Below, one piece after another: positions 35,437-45,464 of a stretch of DNA of 64,000 nt. The DNA is taken from the NCBI RefSeq assembly GCF_900128925.1, contig NZ_FQUJ01000010.1, positions 1 to 64,000 on the forward strand, in the 5' to 3' direction. The notes under the pieces are model-generated. The model saw only the letters and a list, made by a program, of their open reading frames with translations, was not told the DNA's origin and did not search any database. A program made the translations under genes and the position numbers. The stretch is from Modicisalibacter ilicicola DSM 19980 (GTDB lineage: Bacteria > Pseudomonadota > Gammaproteobacteria > Pseudomonadales > Halomonadaceae). Each line of letters starts with the position of its first letter. Positions within the stretch are counted from its first letter, which is position 1.

Positions 35437-37059
35437 TCAATAATTGATGCGCCGGTTGACCACATCAGGGGCGCGTCGATAACGGTCCTCCTCGCCGAGC
35501 GAGTCGGCCTCGAAGGCGTCGGCCCCCACCGGGGTCTCGCCGTGCCGGCGATAGAGCGCCGTGAGCATGGCCTTGCGGTCGGCACGCAACTCGTTGACCA
35601 GCACGAAGATCATGCCGTAGATGATGAAGGTGAACGGCAGGGCCGACAGCACTGCCGCCGACTGCAGCCCCCGGAGCCCCCCGGCGATGATCAGCGTCAG
35701 GCAGATGGCGGCGATGAGCACCCCCCAGGCAACCCGCTTGTAGAGCGGCGGATTGATCGAGCCGCCATCGGTCATCTGCGCCACGATGTAGGTGGCCGAG
35801 TCCGCGGAGGTGACCAGGAAGATGAAGATCAGCAGCAGGGCGACGAGCGACAGCACCTCGGTGAAGGGCATCAGTTCGAACATGCGGAACAGCGCGACGG
35901 TGATGTTCTTTTCCGTGGCCGCGGCGAGCCCCACGTCGCCGGTCATCTCCATGTTGATTGCCGCACCGCCGAAGATGCCGATCCACAGGCAGGCCAGCAG
36001 CGGCGGCATGATCAGCACGCCGAACACGTACTCCTTGATGGTGCGCCCCCGGGAGACCCGGGCGACGAAGGTGCCGACGAAGGGCGACCAGGCGATCACC
36101 CAGGCCCAGTAGAAGATCGTCCATTCATTGGCCCAGGTCTCGTCACTGAAGGGCGAGGTGCGCAGGCTCATGCCGATGAAATGCTGCAGGTAGTCACCGA
36201 TCCCCAGGGTGATGGTCTCGAGGATGGCCAGGGTGGGTCCGCTGAACAGCACGTAGAGCATCAGGGCGAAGCACAGCGTCAGGTTCAGGTTCGAGAGTCG
36301 CTTGATGCCCTTGTCCAGTCCCGACCAGGTCGAGAGCATGTAGCAGACGAACATGGCGCCCATGATGGCGAACTTCCAGAACGCATTCTCCTCGACACCG
36401 AACACGGCGCTCAGCCCGCCGTTGATCTGCAGCACCGCCAGGCCGATGGAGGTCGCCACCCCCATGACCGTCGCCACCACCGCGAAGATGTCCAGCGTCG
36501 GCGCCACGCGACGGGCCCCGGGATGCTTGGCCGTGACCGACGAGAGCACCGAGGAAACCAGACCGGCCTGCCCCTTGCGAAACTGGAAGTAGGCGATGAT
36601 CAGACCGACGATCGAGAAGGCCGCCCACTGGTGAATGCCCCAGTTGAAGAAGCTGTACTGGATGGCGTAGCGTGCCGAGGCCGCGGTTTCGGGCTCGACA
36701 TCGCCGAAGGGGGGCTTCAGGTAGTGGGTCATGGGCTCGGCCATGCCGTAGAAGACCAGTCCCACGCCGAACCCGGCTGCCAGCAGCATGCTGATCCAGG
36801 AGAAGAAGCTGTAGGTGGGCGTGCTCTCCTGCGGTCCCAGGCGGATCTTGCCATACTTGCTGAAGGCCAGCACGATCAAGAACACCACGAAGCCGAACAC
36901 CGAGAAGAGATAGAACCACCCGAAATAGCGCCCCATGATGCTCAACGCAGTATCAGCCGCCTGGCCGAAGCGTTGCGGGAAGGCGGCGCCCAGCGCCACC
37001 AACGCCAGAATGATCGCTGCAGAGAAATTGAAGACACGCTGCCGTGCTGAACCGGCCAT
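35437..37059 (-). CDS. BCCT-family transporter (canonical type)
   Basis: 540 residues, twelve helices. Canonical BCCT landmarks: GFGVGLVFYGMAEP in TM3 and FYWAWVIAWSPFVGTFVARV followed by SRGRTIKE. It keeps the aromatic box that the copy at 2029-3573 lacks. Likely substrates are betaine, choline or related quaternary amines, imported with Na+ for osmoprotection. The C-terminus is hydrophilic (ADSLGEEDRYRRAPD), a region that senses osmotic stress in some relatives. AAGGA lies before the ATG. Confidence 0.93.
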   Translation of the reverse strand: MAGSARQRVFNFSAAIILALVALGAAFPQRFGQAADTALSIMGRYFGWFYLFSVFGFVVFLIVLAFSKYGKIRLGPQESTPTYSFFSWISMLLAAGFGVGLVFYGMAEPMTHYLKPPFGDVEPETAASARYAIQYSFFNWGIHQWAAFSIVGLIIAYFQFRKGQAGLVSSVLSSVTAKHPGARRVAPTLDIFAVVATVMGVATSIGLAVLQINGGLSAVFGVEENAFWKFAIMGAMFVCYMLSTWSGLDKGIKRLSNLNLTLCFALMLYVLFSGPTLAILETITLGIGDYLQHFIGMSLRTSPFSDETWANEWTIFYWAWVIAWSPFVGTFVARVSRGRTIKEYVFGVLIMPPLLACLWIGIFGGAAINMEMTGDVGLAAATEKNITVALFRMFELMPFTEVLSLVALLLIFIFLVTSADSATYIVAQMTDGGSINPPLYKRVAWGVLIAAICLTLIIAGGLRGLQSAAVLSALPFTFIIYGMIFVLVNELRADRKAMLTALYRRHGETPVGADAFEADSLGEEDRYRRAPDVVNRRINY

Positions 37060-37188
37060 ATCACGATCCTTGTGACAGATTTCCGTGAGGGAGTCGCGAA
37101 GACACCTTCTATCGAGTAGGTTTATTTCATAGCATCCTTATCTTCGAGGCTGCAAACCCTCAGGCCGATCACTTACATAGTCACCCCC

Positions 37189-37797
37189 ATGCCTTTACCT
37201 TCGTTCACCTCGCTGGCGTCCTCCACCGCCTGGCTCAATCGGCTGGCCGAATCGAACCACGCCTACTGGCTGCTGTTCGTGGCCTCGATGCTCGAGACAT
37301 TGCTGATTCCCATCCCCATCGAGGTCATCCTGATCCCCTGGATGCTCTCGCATCCCGATCGCAAGTGGATCATCGCCGGTGTGGCACTTGCCGGCAACCT
37401 GACCGCGGCCACCCTGGGCTTCTGGATCGGCAGCCTGGCGATGGAGCAGTGGGGGGATATGCTCATCTCGCTATTCGGCGGGCAGCAAGCCTACGACAGT
37501 TTCCAGACCCGCTTCGATGCCCAGGGCTTCATGGCCATTCTGGCCATCGGCATCATCCCGGTGCCTTTCCAGATCGCCATGCTGGTCGCCGGTGCCAGCG
37601 GCTATCCTTATCTGCTCTTCCTGGCGGCCGCCTGCCTGGCGCGGGGCGCGCGCTACTTCGGCCTGGCGCTATTGGTAAGGGTATTCGGCGATGCCGCCAT
37701 GAGATTGTGGCAGCACCACTCGCGCAAGATCGGCTGGGGGTTGCTGGTGCTGGTGCTGATCTGGTTCGCCTGGCAACTGAAGGGCTATTTCACTTGA
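37189..37797 (+). CDS. YqaA/DedA-like (VTT-domain) membrane protein
   Basis: 202 residues, about five membrane segments. The VTT/SNARE-associated fold is shown by SMLETLLIPIPIEVILIPW, AGNLTAATLGFWIG and GFMAILAIGIIPVPFQIAMLVAGASGY. DedA-superfamily members are linked to lipid scrambling and membrane homeostasis. No clear ribosome site before the ATG, so the start is tentative. Confidence 0.8.
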   Translation: MPLPSFTSLASSTAWLNRLAESNHAYWLLFVASMLETLLIPIPIEVILIPWMLSHPDRKWIIAGVALAGNLTAATLGFWIGSLAMEQWGDMLISLFGGQQAYDSFQTRFDAQGFMAILAIGIIPVPFQIAMLVAGASGYPYLLFLAAACLARGARYFGLALLVRVFGDAAMRLWQHHSRKIGWGLLVLVLIWFAWQLKGYFT

Positions 37798-37885
37798 GCC
37801 TTGCAATTTCCCTTTCATGCCCCCAGTGAGGAAAAGCACTAAGGACGCTAACTAAACTGGCGTCCGTGTCTTTCTAGGGGGGCCG

Positions 37886-38881
37886 ATGAGTCAACTCGCC
37901 AACATACCGCTTTCGGTACTCGACCTGGCACCGATTCGTCAGGGAGGGAGCGTCACCGAGACCTTCGCCGAGAGCGTCGATCTCGCCCGGCATGTCGAAG
38001 CGTTGGGATTCCATCGCTACTGGCTGGCCGAGCACCACAACATCGATGGCATCGCCAGTGCCGCCACCGCGGTGCTGATCGGTCATGTCGCCGGCGCCAC
38101 GGCGCATATGCGCGTCGGCGCCGGCGGCATCATGCTACCCAATCACCCGCCCCTGGTGATTGCCGAACAGTTCGGCACCCTGGAAACTCTCTTCCCCGGC
38201 CGCATCGACCTGGGGCTGGGCCGCGCCCCGGGCTCCGACGGAGCCACCATGGCAGCCCTGCGCCGCGATCCACGTTCCGGGGTGAACGACTTCCCCGACC
38301 AGCTCGAGGAACTGCGGCGTTACCTGGGCGACGCCCAGCCCGATCAGCGGGTACGCGCCATGCCCGGACAGGGCACTCATGTGCCGATCTGGCTGCTCGG
38401 CTCGAGCGGTTACAGCGCCCAACTCGCCGCGCGCCTCGGCCTGCCCTTCGCCTTCGCCGCCCAGTTTGCGCCGGGCTACCTGTACGAGGCGCTGCGCCTG
38501 TATCGCGAGCAGTTCCGACCTTCCAGCGTGCTCGATGCGCCCTATGCCATGGTCGGCATGCCGCTGGTGGCGGCACGAAGCGACGAGCAGGCGGCCTTCC
38601 TGGCGAGTACTGCCCAGCAGAAGTTCCTCAACCTGATACGCGGTCGCAGCACCCGCTCCCTGCCGCCCCGAGAGCATCTCGACTGGTCGCCCCAGGAACG
38701 GTCCATGGTAGCCCAGAACCTGGGGGCAGCGGTGATCGGCGGCCCGCAGACGGTACGCGAGGGGTTGGAACGCTTCCTGGAAGAAACTCGGGCGGACGAG
38801 CTGATGATCGCCACCGACGTCTATCATCACGAGGACAGGAAACGCTCCTTCGAGATTCTGGCCGAGGCATGGCAGGCGTAG
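37886..38881 (+). CDS. Luciferase-like flavin-dependent monooxygenase (LLM class, YhbW/MsnO8-type)
   Basis: 331 residues. Typical start [14 protein letters not shown], then [25 protein letters not shown] and [21 protein letters not shown]. Those are hallmarks of the bacterial-luciferase subfamily containing YhbW. Flavin binding is expected; the substrate is not predictable. GGGGGG precedes the ATG. Stand-alone gene. Confidence 0.88.
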   Translation: MSQLANIPLSVLDLAPIRQGGSVTETFAESVDLARHVEALGFHRYWLAEHHNIDGIASAATAVLIGHVAGATAHMRVGAGGIMLPNHPPLVIAEQFGTLETLFPGRIDLGLGRAPGSDGATMAALRRDPRSGVNDFPDQLEELRRYLGDAQPDQRVRAMPGQGTHVPIWLLGSSGYSAQLAARLGLPFAFAAQFAPGYLYEALRLYREQFRPSSVLDAPYAMVGMPLVAARSDEQAAFLASTAQQKFLNLIRGRSTRSLPPREHLDWSPQERSMVAQNLGAAVIGGPQTVREGLERFLEETRADELMIATDVYHHEDRKRSFEILAEAWQA

Positions 38882-38968
38882 AACCGGTGCCTCGTCGGCT
38901 TGCAGTACTCGCGTGGCGTAGGCACGATACGAGATTCCCTAATATAAAATCCGCACGGTGCGACTCGC

Positions 38969-39706
38969 ATGGCGTCACCTTCCCCAACCGGCGCCTGCCT
39001 GAACCTGGCCGGCACGCTGAGCGGCATGCGGCGCATGGCGCCCCTGGCGCTGTTCGTCGTCGCCTTCGGTCTGGCCTTCGGTGTCGCCGCAGTTCAGCGC
39101 GGTCTCACGGACATCGAAACGCTGCTGATGAGTGCGCTTGTCTTCGCCGGCGCCTCTCAGTTCGCCGCTCTCGAGTTATGGGGCCCCGAGATCCCCCTGG
39201 CGGCGCTGATCGCCTCGACCTTCGCCATCAATGCCCGTCACCTGCTGATGGGCGCCGCGCTCTATCCCTGGCTGCGCCACCTCCCGAACCGCCAGCGCTA
39301 CGCCAGCGTGCTGGTATTGAGCGATTCCAACTGGGCGATGGCCGCCGCCGACTTTCGCCGTGGCGAACGCAATGTCGGCATGCTGGTAGGCGGCGGACTG
39401 GCGCTCTGGCTGGCCTGGCTGGTAGGCACGCTGATCGGCGTGATCTTCGGTAGCGGCATCACCGAGCCCGAGCGTTATGGTCTCGATGTGATCCTGGGCT
39501 GCTTCCTGCTCTCGATGCTGGTGGGCGGCACACGCCAACTGTCCTTGTCCATCCTGCTTCCGTGGAGCGTGGCTGCCCTGGCGGCCTTCGCCGCGCTGCG
39601 CTGGCTGCCACCGCATTCCCACGTGATCGTCGGCGCACTGGCCGGCGGCCTGGTCGGGGCATGGCTGCCGGCCAGCAGCACGCGCGACACGAAACCTGCC
39701 TCATGA
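38969..39706 (+). CDS. azlC: AzlC-family branched-chain amino acid exporter, large subunit
   Basis: 245 residues with six to seven membrane segments. AzlC signatures: [14 protein letters not shown] and [12 protein letters not shown]. With AzlD, encoded next, it exports branched-chain amino acids (AzlCD in Bacillus, YgaZH in E. coli). TAATATAAAAT just upstream (38939-38949) is a good -10 region. ATG 39026 is an alternative start. Confidence 0.88.
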   Translation: MASPSPTGACLNLAGTLSGMRRMAPLALFVVAFGLAFGVAAVQRGLTDIETLLMSALVFAGASQFAALELWGPEIPLAALIASTFAINARHLLMGAALYPWLRHLPNRQRYASVLVLSDSNWAMAAADFRRGERNVGMLVGGGLALWLAWLVGTLIGVIFGSGITEPERYGLDVILGCFLLSMLVGGTRQLSLSILLPWSVAALAAFAALRWLPPHSHVIVGALAGGLVGAWLPASSTRDTKPAS

Positions 39707-40017
39707 CTCTACCGACGACGCCCACCGGCACCCTGCTGGCGATCCTCATCATGGCGCTGATCACCTACCTGACCCGCAGCGGGGGCCTGCTGATCATGTC
39801 CCGGGTGCCCATTGGCCCCCGTGTGCAGCGCTTCATCAACGCCATGTCCGGCTCGGTGCTGATTGCGGTGATCGTGCCCATGGCGGTCGAGGGCGACTGG
39901 GGCGCACGATGGGCGCTGCTGGCAACACTGGGGGCCATGCTCATCACGCGCAAGCCTCTGGTGGCTATCGCCGCCGGCATTCTCAGTGCGGCGCTGTGGC
40001 GTGCCCTGGCCCCGTGA
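39703..40017 (+). CDS. azlD: AzlD-family branched-chain amino acid exporter, small subunit
   Basis: 104 residues, three membrane segments. ALITYLTRSGGLLIM is the AzlD motif. The start forms an ATGA overlap with azlC. The stop abuts the stop codon of tal on the opposite strand (40017/40018), with no room for a terminator between. Confidence 0.88.
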   Translation: MTLPTTPTGTLLAILIMALITYLTRSGGLLIMSRVPIGPRVQRFINAMSGSVLIAVIVPMAVEGDWGARWALLATLGAMLITRKPLVAIAAGILSAALWRALAP

Positions 40018-40974
40018 TCATTCCTCCAGGCGCGCCGCGAGACGCTTCTCGAGTTCGTTCTGATCGTCTGCGAAGCGACGGATGCCTTCGGCGAGCTTGT
40101 CGTTGGCCATGGCATCCTGGTTGTGGCCCCAGCGGAACTCGGCTTCGCTCAGGGGCGGCAGGCGCTCGGCGCCCTCGCCGACATCGCTGATCTTGCGCTC
40201 GACCTCGCCTTGGCTGGCGGCCAGTTCCTCGAGCAGGGCCGGCGAGATGGTGAGGCGATTGCAGCCGGCCAGCGCCAGAATCTGCCCCGTGGTACGAAAG
40301 CTCGCGCCCATCACCACGGTATCGTAACGATACTCGCTGGCGATCCGGCAGACGTCGCGCACGAAGTGCACCCCGGGATCGTCTTCCGGCGCGTACTCCT
40401 GACCGGTTTCCTTCTTGTACCAGTCGGTGACCCGGCCGACGAAGGGCGAGATCAGATGCACACCGGCATCGAAACAGGCGCGGGCCTGGGCCTCGCTGAA
40501 CAGCAGCGTCAGGTTGCACTGGATGCCTTCGCGCTCGAGGGTCTCGGCGGCACGGATGCCTTCCCAGGTCGAGGCCAGCTTGATCAGTACCCGGTCGCGA
40601 CCGACGCCACGGCGCTCGTAGAGGTCGATCAACTGATGCGCCTTGGCGATGCTGGCATCGCGATCAAAGGAGAGCTTGGCCGCCACCTCGGTGGAGACCC
40701 GGCCGGGCACGATACCCGCGATCTCGCTGCCGATGGCGACCGACAGGCGATCCACCGCCCGGTCGATGCGTGCCTGGGTATCCCTCGTCTCGCCCTTGAC
40801 CTCGGCCAGGGTCTCGTCGATCCGCGCCTGGTGGCCAGGCAGGTCGAAGGCCTTGAGGATCAACGACGGGTTGGTGGTGGCATCGTGCGGTTCATAGCGC
40901 CGGATGGCTTCCAGATCGCCGGTGTCGGCGACCACCATCGACAGGCGCTTCAGAGCGTCCAACTGGTTGGGCAT
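40018..40974 (-). CDS. tal: Transaldolase
   Basis: 318 residues, E. coli TalB length. Transfers dihydroxyacetone units between sugar phosphates in the pentose phosphate pathway. Motifs: DATTNPSLILKA; the Schiff-base lysine in VLIKLASTWEGI; and FVGRVTDWYKK near residue 180. AAGGAG precedes ATG 40974. Confidence 0.97.
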   Translation of the reverse strand: MPNQLDALKRLSMVVADTGDLEAIRRYEPHDATTNPSLILKAFDLPGHQARIDETLAEVKGETRDTQARIDRAVDRLSVAIGSEIAGIVPGRVSTEVAAKLSFDRDASIAKAHQLIDLYERRGVGRDRVLIKLASTWEGIRAAETLEREGIQCNLTLLFSEAQARACFDAGVHLISPFVGRVTDWYKKETGQEYAPEDDPGVHFVRDVCRIASEYRYDTVVMGASFRTTGQILALAGCNRLTISPALLEELAASQGEVERKISDVGEGAERLPPLSEAEFRWGHNQDAMANDKLAEGIRRFADDQNELEKRLAARLEE

Positions 40975-41143
40975 GTCAGTCTCCTTGAAAACGTGTCTTG
41001 GCCTGTCGGAGCATGGTAACGCAAGTTCGTCCGGCGCTGGTCAATGTGTCGCGGCGGATTTGCAACGATTCGAAGGATGTGATGTCGATGGAGGTGATAC
41101 CCTCGATGTCGAGGGGGGGATCTTTCGGCCACCGGAGTGACGA

Positions 41144-41488
41144 ATGACTGAACAGCGCAATCGGTATCACCACAACGCCGCCTGGCAGGCAGCCCAGCGA
41201 TGGCAGGCCCGGGCGCGCCATGCGCGTCCCTCTTCCCAACCCAATGGACTCAAGCTCATCCTGGCCTGGCTGATGATCGGGACCATGATGATCGTCGGCA
41301 CCCTGCTGGGCCTGTTCTTCCTGCTGCTGGGCTGGCTGATGATGCCGTTGGTTCGCCACCGCATGAAGAAGCGCATGGAACAGATGCGTGCCGATCAGGC
41401 TCGGGACGTGGGGCCGGGCTTCGACCAGCCCAGGCACCCTTCCGACGGGCATCGGGTGCTGGAAGGCGACTACCAGGTCAGGAAATGA
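41144..41488 (+). CDS. Small membrane protein, unknown
   Basis: 114 residues. Basic N-terminus rich in Gln/Arg/His (about 38 residues), then one hairpin of two membrane segments (LILAWLMIGTMMIVGTLLGLFFLLLGWLMM), and a basic-to-acidic tail (MKKRMEQMRADQARD). GGAGTGACGA before the ATG is a good ribosome site. Family not recognised. Confidence 0.7.
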   Translation: MTEQRNRYHHNAAWQAAQRWQARARHARPSSQPNGLKLILAWLMIGTMMIVGTLLGLFFLLLGWLMMPLVRHRMKKRMEQMRADQARDVGPGFDQPRHPSDGHRVLEGDYQVRK

Positions 41489-41497
41489 CGGCGTCTT

Positions 41498-42304
41498 TCA
41501 GGTATCGGCGTCTCGGGGAGGTGCCGATGCCCGAGCAGACTCGACGCCATCGTCGCGCAAGGCTCTGACCTCCTCGCGTAGTGCGCGCAGTTCTCCATGC
41601 AGCTCGCCGATCTCTCGATACATGTGGCGCATCATCCGTCGGCTGGCCTCATGCTGGCGCTCGTCTTCGTCGCTCTGGTCGTCGATGAACAACGAACCCA
41701 CATAGGCGGCAAAACTGCCGAACAACCCCACACCGGCGATCATCAATAGCACCGCGACGATGCGCCCGAGGGTGGTGATCGGATAGTAGTCGCCATAACC
41801 CACGGTGGTGACGGTGACGAAGGCCCACCACAGGGCCTCTTCCGCACTGTCGATGGGGCTCTCCGGGTTCGGGCTCTCCACTATCAGCATGGTCATCGAA
41901 CCGAGAGCCACTAATAGCAGCGTGGTGGTGGCGGCCGACGCGAAGATGCCCTTGGCGCGATTGCGAAACATCAGCCGCCAGAACATGCGTATCGATTTCA
42001 GCGCCCGTATCAGGCGCAGGATCTGGATGACACGCACCACGCGCCCCGCCATGAACAGTCCGGCCGGAATGCTCGCGAGCAAATCGATCCAGCCCCAGCG
42101 CATGAATTGCCCCTTGTTGGGCGCCGCATGGAAACGAAGGCTGAAATCGAGGAAGAAGAACACGCAGACGACGATGTCGAGGTAATCGAGTAGCCGCGAT
42201 AGCTCCGGGGAAAGCGCGAAGAACAGATCGGCGACCAAGGCGCCCAGCACATAGAAAGAGAGTACCAGGATGACGATCTGGAAAGGCGTGATCTGATCTT
42301 TCAT
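41498..42304 (-). CDS. Voltage-gated-type potassium ion channel
   Basis: 268 residues: four helices with a basic S4-like segment (RVVRVIQILRLIRALKSIRMF) and a pore with the K+ selectivity filter TVTTVGYGDYYP, then a final helix and a charged cytoplasmic coiled coil (HGELRALREEVRALRDD). Likely tetrameric K+ channel. Convergent with the preceding gene, with only nine bases between them. Confidence 0.88.
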   Translation of the reverse strand: MKDQITPFQIVILVLSFYVLGALVADLFFALSPELSRLLDYLDIVVCVFFFLDFSLRFHAAPNKGQFMRWGWIDLLASIPAGLFMAGRVVRVIQILRLIRALKSIRMFWRLMFRNRAKGIFASAATTTLLLVALGSMTMLIVESPNPESPIDSAEEALWWAFVTVTTVGYGDYYPITTLGRIVAVLLMIAGVGLFGSFAAYVGSLFIDDQSDEDERQHEASRRMMRHMYREIGELHGELRALREEVRALRDDGVESARASAPPRDADT

Positions 42305-42469
42305 GGGTACCTGGCTTTGCTGGAAGCACGAGAGCCAGACCTTACGTCATGGTCGGGGGCAAGGAAAGGCCATCCTCCTGGCAGGCCAATGGCAAAAAAT
42401 CGGGACGTGCCATACTGTGAAAGTAGCGCAGTGCCGCATTTTACCCCATGACACGAACCGAGGTGGCGT

Positions 42470-42874
42470 ATGTACCACGACAGCCCCCCCACCATCCGCT
42501 TGCCATCCCGTCATCATCTGGCATTCATTGCGCTGACGCTTTTGCTGGCCGGTCTACTGCCAGCCTCGGCGTCTGCCGACGAGGCGCCCGCTGGCCACCT
42601 CGCGGAGTATCCCACCACGGAACGGGTCGACTATGTGCTCGGCTGCATGGCCGCCAACGGCCAGGACTATCTCACCATGCAGAAGTGCTCCTGCAGCATC
42701 GACGTCATCGCCGGCCTCATGCCCTTCGATGAGTACGAGGCGGTCAAGACCGTATTGAGCATGCAGGATCAACGCGGGGAAACCGGCGTGCTGTTTCGTA
42801 CCGAGCGCAGCATGCAGGACCGAGTGCGAGCCTTCCGAAGTGCGCAGACCGAAGCCGATCTGCGCTGTTTCTAA
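42470..42874 (+). CDS. Periplasmic cysteine-containing protein, PQQ-locus neighbour
   Basis: 134 residues. A signal peptide (HLAFIALTLLLAGLLPASASA) is followed by a small mature domain with four cysteines in CMAANGQDYLTMQKCSCSID plus the C-terminal Cys133. GAGGTGG precedes the ATG. Similar short exported proteins occur near PQQ alcohol oxidation genes in related organisms, but the function is unknown. Confidence 0.7.
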   Translation: MYHDSPPTIRLPSRHHLAFIALTLLLAGLLPASASADEAPAGHLAEYPTTERVDYVLGCMAANGQDYLTMQKCSCSIDVIAGLMPFDEYEAVKTVLSMQDQRGETGVLFRTERSMQDRVRAFRSAQTEADLRCF

Positions 42875-42880
42875 AAGGTG

Positions 42881-43696
42881 TCAATCACCACCGCCTGGCC
42901 CGCCCTTGCGCGCCATCATGCCCTTGGCCGGGTTGTAGGCGAGAATCGCCAGCGCCAGCAGTACCATGGTGGTCGCCAGCACGATCAGCGTCGCCTCGAC
43001 GTTGAACCGCACGTACATCGCGAAGCGGATCATCTCCACCGCGTGGGTGAAGGGATTGAGCACCGCGATCCAATGGACCAGCTCGCTGCCCTCGCGCAGT
43101 CGCCACAGGGGATAGAGCGCCGAAGAGAGGAAGAACATCGGGAAGATCACGAAGTTCATGATGCCGGCGAAGTTCTCCAGCTGACGCACGAGGCTCGACA
43201 GCAGCATACCCAGCGCCCCGACCAGGAAGCCGGTGACGATCAGCGCCGGCAGCATCAGCACATAGCCCATCGCCGGTGCCTGCACCCCGTACAGGTAGGC
43301 GATCGCCAGGAACACATAGACCTGCAGGATGGAGACGAGTGTGCCGGCCAGCAGCTTGCAGAGCAGCAGGTACCAGCGCGGGAAGGGGCTGACCAGCAGC
43401 ACGCGCATGCTACCCATCTCCCGGTCGTAGACCATCGACAGCGAACTCTGCATGCCGTTGAAGAGCTGGATCATGCCCACCAGACCCGGAACGATGTAGA
43501 CCTCGTAGAGGATGTAGGTCTGGTAGGGCTCGGTCATGGCCACCCCCAGCGCCATGCGAAAGCCCGCGGCGAACACGAACAGCCACACCAGGGGCCTGAC
43601 CAGGGCTGCCACGAAACGGCTGCGCTGATGCACGAAGCGCAGCAGCTCGCGCCCGACGATGCCGCGCAGGCAGTGACCATGGGCCGCCAGGCTCAT
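42881..43696 (-). CDS. PQQ-associated ABC-2 type permease
   Basis: 271 residues, six membrane segments. The ABC-2 exporter motif is DREMGSMRVLLVSPFPRW. This family is the permease of the PQQ-dependent alcohol catabolism cluster (TIGR03861-type). Its ATG overlaps the stop of the ATPase gene (ATGA). Last gene of the alcohol-oxidation operon. The exported substrate has not been established in relatives; it may be an alcohol or an aldehyde. Confidence 0.85.
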   Translation of the reverse strand: MSLAAHGHCLRGIVGRELLRFVHQRSRFVAALVRPLVWLFVFAAGFRMALGVAMTEPYQTYILYEVYIVPGLVGMIQLFNGMQSSLSMVYDREMGSMRVLLVSPFPRWYLLLCKLLAGTLVSILQVYVFLAIAYLYGVQAPAMGYVLMLPALIVTGFLVGALGMLLSSLVRQLENFAGIMNFVIFPMFFLSSALYPLWRLREGSELVHWIAVLNPFTHAVEMIRFAMYVRFNVEATLIVLATTMVLLALAILAYNPAKGMMARKGGPGGGD

Positions 43697-44460
43697 GCCG
43701 GCGCGCCTGGGGTCAGTCGCTCGAAGGCCTCGCCGAGGGTCGCGCCGCCGGTCTGCGCCAGCAGATCGGCGACGCCTCCCTTGGCGCGTACCTGACCGCG
43801 GTGCAGCACGATCACCCGGTCCTCGGGCTGCACCTCGTCGATCAGGTGGGTGGCCCACAGCACCGCCACCCCCTCTTCCCGGCACAAGCGATGCACGTGC
43901 TCGACCAGGGCACGGCGGGAAGCGATGTCCAGGCCCACCGTGGGTTCGTCCAGCAACAGCAGGCGCGGCTCGTGCAGCAGTCCGCGTGCGATCTCCACCC
44001 GCCGACGCTGCCCCCCGGACAGATGGCGCACCCGCAGCCCGAGGTTATCCTGCATGTCGAGCCGAGCGAGCTGCCGCGCGGCACGCTGACTCGCAATGCC
44101 GGGCGTCATGCCGTGCAGGGCGCCATGATAGGCCAGGTTCTGTTTGACCGTGAGGTCCTGGTCCAGGGTGGGTTGCTGGAACACCACGCCCATCCTCGCG
44201 TGGGCCTGGACCGAATGGCGGCGCAGATCGAAGCCACCGACTCGAATCTCGCCCTGACGATGGTCGTAGAGCCGCGTGATCAAGGAGAAGAGCGTCGTCT
44301 TGCCGGCCCCATTGGGGCCCAGCAGCACCGCGAACTCCCCTGCCTTCAATGCCAGGGAAACATCGTCGAGCACCGGCTCGCCGCTATAGCTGAAACTCAG
44401 GTTGCGCACCTCCAGCGCCACCGGCTGCGGAGCCCCCCTACTGCCGCCGGCAAGATTCAC
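43693..44460 (-). CDS. PQQ-associated ABC transporter ATPase
   Basis: 255 residues. Walker A GPNGAGKTT, signature HLSGGQRRRVEIARG, Walker B LLLLDEPTVGLD, H-loop ATHLIDEV. Belongs to the TIGR03864-type ATPases of PQQ alcohol catabolism loci. The ATG overlaps the stop of the beta-propeller gene. It and the permease make an export-type pair. Confidence 0.88.
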   Translation of the reverse strand: MNLAGGSRGAPQPVALEVRNLSFSYSGEPVLDDVSLALKAGEFAVLLGPNGAGKTTLFSLITRLYDHRQGEIRVGGFDLRRHSVQAHARMGVVFQQPTLDQDLTVKQNLAYHGALHGMTPGIASQRAARQLARLDMQDNLGLRVRHLSGGQRRRVEIARGLLHEPRLLLLDEPTVGLDIASRRALVEHVHRLCREEGVAVLWATHLIDEVQPEDRVIVLHRGQVRAKGGVADLLAQTGGATLGEAFERLTPGAPA

Positions 44461-45464
44461 GGCGCGACGACGACGCCCCAGGGGAAGCGTCCCACGGGGA
44501 TCGAGCGAATCGCTTCGAAGTCGCCTTCGTCGCCCTCTATCTCGATCACCGTGACATCCCCACTGACGCCATTGGTGGTGAACAGCCGGTTCTCGTCCGC
44601 ATCGAGTGCCAGGTGCCAGACCCGCTGGCCCACCAGGAGGTAATCGAGTACCTCGTAGCTCTGCTGATCGACCACCGCGACCCGGTTCGAGGGTCCCAGG
44701 GCGACGAAGGCAAAGCGACCATCCGACGTCAATTCCATGCCCACCGCCTGAACGGTCTCGCGGGGCACCCCCGGCACTTCGAATTCAAGGGTATGGATGA
44801 CGTCGAAGGTGTCCTGCATGTCGATGATCGCCACCGTCCCGGCGATTTCCGCCGACACCCAGGCCTTGTCGCCCTCCCTGGTGAATTCCACATGCCGCGG
44901 ACGCGCCCCCACCAGCCGGTGATAAACCGCCTCCATCGTCTCGAGGTCGATGATATGGGCCATGTTCGAGGTCTCGGAGGTGGCGATCAGCCACTTGCCA
45001 TCCGGGCTGACGCCCAGCCCCTCGGGCTCGACCCCCACGGGAATCTGGGTGACCCGGGTGCGTTTTTGATAATCCAGCACCGACACGATGTTGTCGTCCT
45101 CGTTGGAGACATAGATATGCGGTCGATCGGGGTGGACGCGAATCACCTCGGGGTCCTCGCCGGCAGCCAGGCTGCGCACCACCTTCAAGGTGTCGAGATC
45201 GATCATGTCGATGGCCTCGTCGTCGCCCACCGCCACGAACAGCTGGCTGCCGTCATTGCTGAAGGCCATGGCCCGGGGCCGTCGCCCGACAGGGATGGTC
45301 TCGATGACTTCCAGCGTCTCGCCGTCGATCACCGACAGCGTGTTGTCCTTCTCGTTGGAGACGAAGATGCGTTCGGCCTGGGCCGCCGTCGGCAACAGCA
45401 TCAGCATGCTCAATGCCAGGCTCGAGGCGGCTTGTTTGATTATCGTTCTGGTTGGAAACCACAT
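44457..45464 (-). CDS. PQQ-catabolism-associated beta-propeller protein
   Basis: 335 residues. A signal peptide (SLALSMLMLLPTAAQA) is followed by about seven YVTN-type blades, each with repeats like VSNEKDNTLSVIDGETLEV, VGRRPRAMAFSNDGSQLFV and VGVEPEGLGVSPDGKWL. This matches TIGR03866. Periplasmic. Partner unknown; propellers of this kind may bind the dehydrogenase or an ABC component. Overlaps the preceding gene by 25 bases. Confidence 0.88.
   Translation of the reverse strand: MWFPTRTIIKQAASSLALSMLMLLPTAAQAERIFVSNEKDNTLSVIDGETLEVIETIPVGRRPRAMAFSNDGSQLFVAVGDDEAIDMIDLDTLKVVRSLAAGEDPEVIRVHPDRPHIYVSNEDDNIVSVLDYQKRTRVTQIPVGVEPEGLGVSPDGKWLIATSETSNMAHIIDLETMEAVYHRLVGARPRHVEFTREGDKAWVSAEIAGTVAIIDMQDTFDVIHTLEFEVPGVPRETVQAVGMELTSDGRFAFVALGPSNRVAVVDQQSYEVLDYLLVGQRVWHLALDADENRLFTTNGVSGDVTVIEIEGDEGDFEAIRSIPVGRFPWGVVVAP

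Noticed and set aside
35290-37050. 586-residue open frame antisense to the canonical BCCT gene
   Set aside because: His/Gln/Asp/Gly-rich composition and no start signal; the BCCT gene is unambiguous.
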